Part shown: piece after piece, positions 1 to 4,246 of the stretch | Position numbering within the stretch: the stretch's first letter is position 1 | How the letters are laid out: each line of letters starts with the position of its first letter | From: a bacterium | GTDB taxonomy: Bacteria > Auribacterota > JABMQX01 | Length of the DNA: 5,194 nucleotides | NCBI GenBank assembly: GCA_013203085.1 | Contig: JABMQX010000649.1 | Location: 1-5,194, forward strand | Direction of reading: 5' to 3' | Notes under the pieces: generated by a model | Database searches by the model: none | Seen by the model: the letters and a program-made list of their open reading frames with translations, nothing else | Told to the model about the DNA's origin: nothing | Translations under genes and position numbers: made by a program

Positions 1-1418
1 ACGCTCAGACCCGAAAGCCCGAAACACATCAGCAACATCGCAGCCAGCGAGATGCCCACCGTCGCCGAATCCAACCCCAGCATCAGACCCGATAGAAGAG
101 TCAGGCCCCCTCCAAGAAGCGTTGAGAATACGAAGCACAAAAGAAACTTCTCTTTGAGGATTTTCTCAATGGAAATCGGAGCAAGGCCAATCACCCAGAA
201 CTTGTTTCCCTCGAGGCTGATCTGGGGATAAACGAAGCGGGTCGTGAGAGTTCCGAGCGTCAGCGCCGTCGCAGCCAGATTCATGAACGATATGATATTC
301 CTGAAAAACACAGGAAACGTGTGATAGGACATGTTTCTCAGATTCAGGATATACACCCCCAGAAGTCCAAAGAAAATCGCAAACTGGCTCCATTGACCCG
401 GGTCCCGACTGAATACCTTCACATCCTTCGTGACCAAGGCTCGCATCGGCGGAGGCAGAAACCGCCACAAAAAGCTCAATTTCCCAATGAGTTTGCCCCC
501 GTGGGGGAGAATTCTGGTTCTCCCCGCACTCTTGCTGCGGGACAAGCCAGGGTAAAACATCTTGTTGCCGAGGAAGAAGCAGACAATCAGCAACATCAAG
601 CCGTTCGACCAGAGCATCCCCAGCCCCAGGAGCTTATCTTTCGACCAGGATGTTGTCCCCGGATCCCCCTTCGCATCCAGAAGCATTCCTTTCATCAGCC
701 ACGTGCTCGGAAGTAGCGGGCTGCGGGATAGCCTCGCGAAGCGCATCATGTCATCCAGGACGGGCAAGGGAGACTGGAGAATATCCTTCTCCGACTTCGT
801 TTCCGAGCTCCCCGCAAGAACGAGTCCTCCAGCCGCAACAGAAACCAACAATAACGCCGCAATCGCCTTTCTTCTCGGAAAAAACCTGACCACTACAAGT
901 ATCAGCGATCCCCCCAGGCCTGCCGCGATCAGCAGAAACGGAATCAGGAAAGCTGGCATGAAAAGGTAGTAGCTGATCCCCGCCGCCCGGTCAATTCCGT
1001 ATGCCAGGATCATCGGCCCCGCCAGAAACAACGAAGCCCAGGAGCTAAAAAAAAGCGCTTCCACGAACTTCCACTTGAAGATTGTCGAATGGCGGATCGG
1101 CATCGCTGTCAGGAAGTCAACCTCCTTGGACTTGTAGCTCAGCGAGTAGAGCAGGATCATGTTGCTGAAAACCAACATGATGAAGGTCGCAAGGAAAAAT
1201 AGGTAGAACAGCCTGTTGATAAGCAGCTCCCCGAGCCCCGGAAGAAACCTTTCTATGAAATCAAACCCACCCCGAAACAGAAAGTAAGACCCGCACCAGT
1301 ACCCGATTCCGAAGGCTCCGATGACAGCGATCTTCAGACGAGAATGCTCCTTGAGACCTGCTATCGCATGCCTCAGAATCCTCAGCTTCGTCGTGCCTAT
1401 CGTCGCAATCTCGCCCAT
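1..1418 (-). CDS. ABC-2-type multi-pass exporter permease, C-terminus beyond the left edge
   Basis: The reverse strand is open without a stop from base 1418 to the window edge (472 complete codons). The product is very hydrophobic. Likely membrane spans, by eye, lie near residues 30-48, 66-92, 119-138, 143-170 and 173-190, then near 255-275, 335-355, 370-390, 430-450 and at the edge. A cytosolic-looking stretch containing YKSKEVDFLTAMPIRHS follows the second span, and a longer soluble segment lies around 190-250. This architecture fits the transmembrane subunit of an ABC-2-type exporter; by memory it resembles the 'putative ABC exporter' family. No ATPase is in view, so a partner would have to lie to the left. 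The start is ATG at 1418, because the predicted promoter (-10 at 1490-1495) puts transcription start near 1483. Upstream in-frame starts are ATG 1481 (possibly leaderless), GTG 1475 and ATG 1499; the last has the best Shine-Dalgarno match but precedes the predicted transcript. Substrate is unknown. Confidence 0.85.
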   Translation of the reverse strand, partial: MGEIATIGTTKLRILRHAIAGLKEHSRLKIAVIGAFGIGYWCGSYFLFRGGFDFIERFLPGLGELLINRLFYLFFLATFIMLVFSNMILLYSLSYKSKEVDFLTAMPIRHSTIFKWKFVEALFFSSWASLFLAGPMILAYGIDRAAGISYYLFMPAFLIPFLLIAAGLGGSLILVVVRFFPRRKAIAALLLVSVAAGGLVLAGSSETKSEKDILQSPLPVLDDMMRFARLSRSPLLPSTWLMKGMLLDAKGDPGTTSWSKDKLLGLGMLWSNGLMLLIVCFFLGNKMFYPGLSRSKSAGRTRILPHGGKLIGKLSFLWRFLPPPMRALVTKDVKVFSRDPGQWSQFAIFFGLLGVYILNLRNMSYHTFPVFFRNIISFMNLAATALTLGTLTTRFVYPQISLEGNKFWVIGLAPISIEKILKEKFLLCFVFSTLLGGGLTLLSGLMLGLDSATVGISLAAMLLMCFGLSGLS

Positions 1419-1489
1419 GCCTTTTCCCGCTTCCGTTGCAGCGCTGGATAAAGAAAAAAGTGGGTGGGGCCCCACTGACATCTCTCCTA

Positions 1490-1519
1490 ATGATACCATC
1501 CGCCCCCTCCATAAGTCAA
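1490..1519 (-). promoter_or_regulatory. Predicted sigma-70-type promoter of the permease gene
   Basis: On the reverse strand TTGACT (1519-1514) is followed after 18 bases by TATCAT (1495-1490). Each hexamer differs from consensus at one position. Transcription would begin near 1483, giving a leader of about 65 bases to the ATG at 1418, or an almost leaderless message if ATG 1481 is used. The site lies in the divergent region between the permease and the first NHL gene. This is a pattern match only. Confidence 0.55.
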
Positions 1520-1581
1520 AGGAAATGGCGATTCTGTGGTCACGCCCGAGCACGCGGGACGAACGTGATTTCGCGCGGCGA

Positions 1582-1602
1582 GTCGGCCGGGAAACCGGCG
1601 AC
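1582..1602. repeat. Strong inverted repeat with GAAA tetraloop in the divergent control region
   Basis: The arms GTC-(G)-GCCGG and CCGGC-GAC pair over eight base pairs with one bulged G and close on a GAAA loop, a GNRA-type tetraloop. It sits between the minus-strand promoter of the permease and the plus-strand promoter predicted for the first NHL gene. It is followed on the plus strand by ATGTTTTC, a short T-run, so weak terminator activity for rightward readthrough is possible. As DNA it could equally be a regulator-binding dyad serving both divergent genes. Confidence 0.5.
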
Positions 1603-1612
1603 ATGTTTTCGA

Positions 1613-1642
1613 TTGACATCTTTCTCACGGTGGCGGTAGCAT
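1613..1642 (+). promoter_or_regulatory. Predicted sigma-70-type promoter of the first NHL gene
   Basis: A perfect -35 hexamer TTGACA (1613-1618) is followed after 18 bases by TAGCAT (1637-1642), a four-of-six match to the -10 box. Transcription would start near 1649, about 29 bases before the ATG at 1678, which leaves room for the ribosome-binding site at 1667-1672. Promoter, ribosome site and start codon are therefore well spaced. Confidence 0.5.
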
Positions 1643-1666
1643 TTTCATTGGAGAACAGTACAGCAA

Positions 1667-1672
1667 AGGGGG
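1667..1672 (+). promoter_or_regulatory. Ribosome-binding site that fixes the NHL-1 start
   Basis: AGGGGG lies five bases before the ATG at 1678. The reading frame is open back to 1321, but this site, the predicted promoter at 1613-1642 and the start of a lysine/arginine-rich signal-anchor sequence all select 1678. The region upstream of it encodes no recognisable protein. Confidence 0.6.
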
Positions 1673-1677
1673 ACATC

Positions 1678-2634
1678 ATGAAAAGGGCAAGGGCCTTAAG
1701 ATTTCTCGCGTTGCTATGCTTGTGTGTGGTTTGCTTTTTCCTTTTGCGCTCTGCCTGGCGGCGCTGGGAAGGCGGCGGGCCACAGTTCCACAACCCTTAC
1801 GGCATAGCGGTGGATTCCTCCGGAAACCTTTTCGTCGCGGACTGGGGAAATCACCGCATACAGAAGTTCGATTCCTCCGGGAAGTTCCTGAGGAAGTGGG
1901 GCTCATTTGGAGGCGAAGATGGACAGTTCCATGATCCCATGGGCATAGCGGTGGATTTCTCGGGGAACGTCTATGTGGCGGACACCTCCAATCAAAGGTT
2001 CCAAAAGTTCGATTCCTGTGGGAAATTCCTAACGAAGTGGGGCGGCTGGGGCGGCAGGGCCTCCGGCGAAGGAGCGTTCTCGCGCCCTCAAGGCATAGCG
2101 GTGGATTCGTCGGGAAACATCTTCGTTGGGGATGAAAACCACCGCATACAGAAGCTCGATTCCTCGGGCAGGAGGCTGGTCCAGTGGGGCGGGAAGGGTT
2201 CTAACGATGGAGAGTTCGATCATCCCTGGGCCATAGCGGTGGATTCCTCCGGAAACCTTTTCGTCGCGGACTGGGGAAATCATCACATACAGAAGTTCGA
2301 TTCCTCCGGGAAGTTCATAGCGAAGTGGGGTTCGGAAGGCTCCGGGGACGGGCAATTTAGCCATCCTTCCGGGATAGCTGTGGATTCATCGGGAAACGTC
2401 TTCGTCGCCGACTGGGAGAACCATCGAGTACAGAAGTTCGGTTCCTACGGGAAATTCCTGACGAAGTGGGGCTCGAAGGGCTCCGGGAACGAACAGTTCC
2501 GCTTTCCCAGGGGCGTAGCGGTGGACTCAAAGGGAAACGTCTTCGTTGTGGACACCAAAAACGACCGGATACAGAAGTTCGATTCCTCCGGCAATTTCCT
2601 CACCAAGTGGGGCTCGCGACCCTCAGCCGACTGA
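1678..2634 (+). CDS. Membrane-anchored six-repeat NHL beta-propeller protein (NHL-1)
   Basis: The product has 318 residues. A basic N-terminus (KRARALR) is followed by one hydrophobic span at about residues 9-23, then RSAWRR. There is no clear lipobox or cleavage site, so an uncleaved signal anchor with the propeller outside the cytoplasmic membrane is most likely. Six NHL repeats begin at residues 37, 84, 134, 180, 227 and 274, each 45-50 long, with the pattern F..P.GIAVDSSGN-hFVAD..NHRIQKFDSSGKF-h.KWGS..GDGQ. All six carry all four strands (a-d) internally. NHL propellers are known as binding platforms for protein, RNA or sugars, and no catalytic residues are evident, so a specific function cannot be given. 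Blades 1 and 4 are nearly identical in DNA (50 identical bases, 1804-1853 and 2233-2282). The terminal TGA appears secondary: the frame continues past it into a decayed seventh blade. A paralogue, NHL-2, follows on the same strand. Confidence 0.9.
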   Translation: MKRARALRFLALLCLCVVCFFLLRSAWRRWEGGGPQFHNPYGIAVDSSGNLFVADWGNHRIQKFDSSGKFLRKWGSFGGEDGQFHDPMGIAVDFSGNVYVADTSNQRFQKFDSCGKFLTKWGGWGGRASGEGAFSRPQGIAVDSSGNIFVGDENHRIQKLDSSGRRLVQWGGKGSNDGEFDHPWAIAVDSSGNLFVADWGNHHIQKFDSSGKFIAKWGSEGSGDGQFSHPSGIAVDSSGNVFVADWENHRVQKFGSYGKFLTKWGSKGSGNEQFRFPRGVAVDSKGNVFVVDTKNDRIQKFDSSGNFLTKWGSRPSAD

Positions 2635-2775
2635 AACTTCTCATGTCCTCATGCCAGAGTGCTGGCTTCCCTCGCCGCGCAGGCATCGGGAAACGTCTTC
2701 GTCGCGGACACCTTGAACCACAGAATTCAGAAGTTCCGGTGCCGCCGTTGGCTCCCGGGACGTGAAATGGCATAG
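2635..2775 (+). pseudogene. Relic of a seventh NHL repeat behind the NHL-1 stop codon
   Basis: Directly after the TGA at 2632-2634 the same frame stays open to a TAG at 2773-2775. It reads NFSCPH, then a scrambled stretch of about eleven residues (ARVLASLAAQA), then SGNVFVADTLNHRIQKF and RCRRW. The latter part is an unmistakable half NHL repeat and matches the C-terminus of NHL-2 (SRGNVFVTDTVNNRIQKF, then RPRR-stop). In a normal repeat 'GDGQF' precedes the next blade. Here the order is AD-stop-NF, so the TGA replaces a conserved glycine codon (GGA in the other repeats). Strand a is destroyed and the region is about 15 bases longer than a normal repeat. The ancestral stop, TGA in NHL-2, is TGG here. 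No ribosome site suggests separate translation. Confidence 0.75.
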
Positions 2776-2795
2776 CCGCATCTGAACGCACCGCA

Positions 2796-2815
2796 TCTTG
2801 AATTCCCTTTCAGGA
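2796..2815 (+). repeat. Conserved small hairpin, copy A
   Basis: TCTTGAA pairs with TTCAGGA around the six-base loop TTCCCT, giving seven base pairs including one T-G (U-G) wobble. The sister copy at 4000-4019 has the fully paired form TCCTGAA, so the single difference in the stem keeps pairing possible. No T-run follows, so it does not look like an intrinsic terminator. Its right arm overlaps the predicted -35 hexamer. Confidence 0.5.
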
Positions 2816-2837
2816 GATGGTCCATTTCTGCTATCTT
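2809..2837 (+). promoter_or_regulatory. Possible extended -10 promoter in front of NHL-2
   Basis: TTCAGG (2809-2814) is followed after 17 bases by TATCTT (2832-2837), which is preceded by TG one base upstream, the extended -10 signature. The -35 match is poor. Support comes from conservation of spacing and boxes in the sister copy before hypD (4013-4041). Transcription would start near 2844, giving a leader of about 137 bases to the NHL-2 ATG at 2981. Confidence 0.4.
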
Positions 2838-2980
2838 TCAATTGTGCCCGAGTAGATTCCCTCGCCTCTCTCAGGGATGGGAGCGTCCGCTCATGGCCCG
2901 GCGAGGTGGCTTGGTGCCTGGAGACTCGAGAAGAGCGGGGAAAAGCAATCAGCGAAAAAGCAAAGGGGAGGTACGTCGCG
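2838..2980 (+). other. Leader region of NHL-2, no gene seen
   Basis: Together with 2635-2837 this makes up the 346-base gap between the two NHL genes. The frame of NHL-2 is open back to a TTG at 2798, but that extension would translate the conserved hairpin/promoter element and shows no similarity to any domain I know. The up-to-2890 part is the end of the direct repeat. The rest is purine-rich (a stretch such as GAAAAAGCAAAGGGGAGG) and ends in the ribosome site of NHL-2. Confidence 0.5.
2967..2971 (+). promoter_or_regulatory. Ribosome-binding site that fixes the NHL-2 start
   Basis: GGAGG ends nine bases before the ATG at 2981. It selects this ATG over the open upstream frame, and the residues that follow (MDSRNTKRGGSLVRA) form the usual basic cap of a signal anchor. 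Confidence 0.65.
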
Positions 2981-3955
2981 ATGGATTCACGGAACACAAA
3001 GAGGGGAGGAAGCCTCGTACGTGCCCTGGCTGTGGTAGGCGTTCTGGCCATTGCCGTAGGGCTCCTTCTGCCCGGAATTCTGGAGAAGATAAGAGGCCGG
3101 GAGCAGTGGGACTTTGTCATGAAATGGGGGTCGCGGGGCTCCCTTGATGGAGAGTTCCTGGGAGCGTTCGCTATAGCGGTGGATTCGTCGGGGAATGTGT
3201 TCGTTGCGGATGGCGTCAATCACCGGATTCAGAAGTTTGATTCCGAGGGGAATTTCCTGGTGACGTGGGGCTCGAAAGGGTCCGGCGCCGGGCAGTTCCG
3301 GCTTCCGTTGGGCATAGCTGTGGATTCATCGGGCAACGTCTTCGTGGCGGACACAGGGAACCGCAGGATTCAGAAATTCGACCCTCAGGGGAGGTTCCAG
3401 ACGAAGTGGGGGTCGTTTCGCACCGGCGATGGACTACCCTGGTCTCCCTGCGACGTAGCCGTGGATAAATGGGGAGCCGTCTACGTAGCGAATCCGGCCG
3501 AGGACATCCGAAAGTTTGATTCGTGGGGGAGGTTCATCCTGAAGTGGGGCTCCAAAGGCTCCGGAGATGGGGAGTTCGATGCGCCGTCCGGAATAGCCGC
3601 GGATTCACGCGGAAATGTCTATGTGGCCGATATGAGCAACCATAGGATTCAGAAGTTCGATTCCTCTGGGAACTTCATGGCGAAGTGGGGCTCCAAAGGC
3701 TCCGGCGACGGACAGTTCAACATGCTCACGGGAATAGCGGTGGATTCACGCGGAAATGTCTATGTCGCAGACGCGGCGAACCGCCGGATCCAGAAGTTCG
3801 ACTCCTCGGGGAGGTTCCTGGCCAAGTGGGGCTCGCGCGGCTCCAGGGATGGAGAGTTCAAGTCCCCCACGGGCATAGCGGTGGATTCGCGGGGAAATGT
3901 CTTCGTCACGGATACCGTCAACAACAGGATTCAGAAGTTCCGCCCGCGCCGTTGA
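2981..3955 (+). CDS. Membrane-anchored six-repeat NHL beta-propeller protein (NHL-2)
   Basis: The product has 324 residues. A basic cap (MDSRNTKRGG) precedes one hydrophobic span at about residues 12-33, followed by EKIRGREQW, so it is probably anchored in the cytoplasmic membrane with the propeller outside. Six repeats start at residues 59, 106, 152, 199, 246 and 293. The sixth has only strands a-c and ends RIQKFRPRR. The missing strand d is present before the first repeat (DFVMKWGSRGSLDGEF, residues 44-59), the classical 'velcro' closure of a propeller. Blade 3 is the odd one: it lacks one residue, has CDVAVDKWGAVYVANPAEDIRKFD, and departs from the consensus at most conserved sites. No catalytic motif is visible; a binding or scaffold role is inferred from the fold only. 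It is a tandem paralogue of NHL-1 and is followed after 291 bases by hypD on the same strand. Confidence 0.9.
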   Translation: MDSRNTKRGGSLVRALAVVGVLAIAVGLLLPGILEKIRGREQWDFVMKWGSRGSLDGEFLGAFAIAVDSSGNVFVADGVNHRIQKFDSEGNFLVTWGSKGSGAGQFRLPLGIAVDSSGNVFVADTGNRRIQKFDPQGRFQTKWGSFRTGDGLPWSPCDVAVDKWGAVYVANPAEDIRKFDSWGRFILKWGSKGSGDGEFDAPSGIAADSRGNVYVADMSNHRIQKFDSSGNFMAKWGSKGSGDGQFNMLTGIAVDSRGNVYVADAANRRIQKFDSSGRFLAKWGSRGSRDGEFKSPTGIAVDSRGNVFVTDTVNNRIQKFRPRR

Positions 3956-3999
3956 CTCCTGGGATGTGGAATGGGACCGCTGGGGCTGAACGCAGCCAA

Positions 4000-4019
4000 T
4001 CCTGAATTCCCTTTCAGGA
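4000..4019 (+). repeat. Conserved small hairpin, copy B
   Basis: TCCTGAA pairs perfectly with TTCAGGA over seven base pairs around the loop TTCCCT. The loop and right arm are identical to copy A. There is no downstream T-run. It lies 45 bases after the NHL-2 stop and overlaps the predicted -35 box of the hypD-side promoter. Confidence 0.55.
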
Positions 4020-4041
4020 GACGTTAAATTTCTGCTATGTT
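4013..4041 (+). promoter_or_regulatory. Possible extended -10 promoter in front of hypD
   Basis: TTCAGG (4013-4018) and TATGTT (4036-4041) are separated by 17 bases, with TG one base before the -10 box. Layout is identical to the element before NHL-2. A start near 4048 would give hypD a leader of about 200 bases. The -35 box is weak, so an activator or another sigma factor may be needed if the site is real. Confidence 0.4.
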
Positions 4042-4089
4042 TCACGGGCGTCGGAGCAGACTTGATCGCCTGGCTGGATGATGGGAACG

Positions 4090-4115
4090 CTCGCCGGCGG
4101 GATTCCCGTGGCGAG
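4090..4115 (+). other. Stable stem-loop in the hypD leader
   Basis: CTCGCC (4090-4095) pairs with GGCGAG (4110-4115). Inside it CGGG (4098-4101) pairs with CCCG (4105-4108) around an ATT loop, leaving a small GG/T internal loop: ten base pairs in all, mostly GC. The structure starts where similarity to the NHL-2 leader ends. No T-run follows. It could stabilise or attenuate the hypD message, or be incidental in GC-rich DNA. Confidence 0.45.
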
Positions 4116-4177
4116 ATGCGCTGCTTGCGGCGGGAACGACAGTAGATGGAACGGGCGTCGCCATCTGCCGAAGAAGA

Positions 4178-4246
4178 ATGTGCCTGGCAGTCGGCTCGTG
4201 TGAGAAATTTGGGGCATCTCGTCTTCACGACAAGAAAGAACAAAGC
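4178..4246 (+). other. Possible hypC remnant or N-terminal extension of hypD
   Basis: ATG at 4178 opens a 23-codon stretch, MCLAVGSCEKF then GASRLHDKKEQS, that runs in frame into hypD with no stop. HypC chaperones characteristically begin MCLA(I/V)P with an essential Cys2, and hypC normally lies directly before hypD. The next residues (GSCEKF) do not fit HypC, so at most the first five codons look like it. A purine-rich GAAGAAGA precedes the ATG. It may be a decayed hypC, an alternative hypD start, or chance. Confidence 0.25.

Larger units (their letters stand above)
2686..2890 (+). repeat. Long direct repeat, copy A (NHL gene end plus downstream control region)
   Basis: This stretch aligns without gaps to 3890-4094 at a constant offset of 1204 bases. 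By hand count about 133 of 180 bases agree over 2701-2880. It covers the last half blade of the ancestral NHL gene, the ancestral stop position, a hairpin and an extended -10-like box. Similarity fades after about 2890. The simplest explanation is an old tandem duplication of one NHL gene together with its downstream flank. Confidence 0.8.
3890..4094 (+). repeat. Long direct repeat, copy B (NHL-2 end plus hypD upstream region)
   Basis: This is the sister of 2686-2890, offset by 1204 bases without gaps. It begins in the last half blade of NHL-2, passes its TGA at 3953-3955, and contains the fully paired hairpin and the extended -10-like box. Matching outside the coding part is as good as inside it, with 10 of 10 bases shared at 4005-4014. 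The noncoding element has therefore not diverged faster than the gene end. Confidence 0.8.

Noticed and set aside
166..969. Several overlapping plus- and minus-strand reading frames of 79-135 codons
   Set aside because: They are shadows of the permease gene. The continuous minus-strand frame encodes credible membrane spans, while these have unnatural composition.
1321..1677. N-terminal 119-codon extension of NHL-1 starting at ATG 1321
   Set aside because: It overlaps the coding and promoter DNA of the opposite-strand permease, shows no domain, and would bury a clear signal anchor. ATG 1678 has its own ribosome site and promoter.
2029..2364. Antisense open frames inside the NHL genes, also 2641-3219 and 3746-4360
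   Set aside because: Repetitive, G-rich NHL coding sequence produces long antisense frames by default; none has a domain, a ribosome site or repeat-independent content.
2632..2634. TGA read as an amino acid (glycine recoding or selenocysteine), joining the seventh blade to NHL-1
   Set aside because: NHL-2 ends at an apparently genuine TGA and the downstream blade is scrambled, which fits decay better than recoding. No selenocysteine insertion hairpin was recognised just after it.
2798..2980. N-terminal 61-codon extension of NHL-2 from TTG 2798
   Set aside because: It would translate the hairpin/promoter element that is also present, noncoding, before hypD. ATG 2981 has GGAGG nine bases upstream and begins a signal anchor.
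1801..3940. CRISPR-like or tandem DNA repeat array
   Set aside because: The regular 140-150-base periodicity is explained by protein-level NHL repeats in two open frames; there are no short identical repeats with unique spacers.
4037..4078. Small leader peptide starting ATG 4037 in the hypD leader
   Set aside because: Thirteen arginine-rich codons, an ATG inside the -10 box, and no correctly spaced ribosome site.
4178..4202. Sigma-54 promoter (TGGCAG...TCGTG) before hypD
   Set aside because: The required GG...GC core is present only partly and the second half does not match TTGCA.
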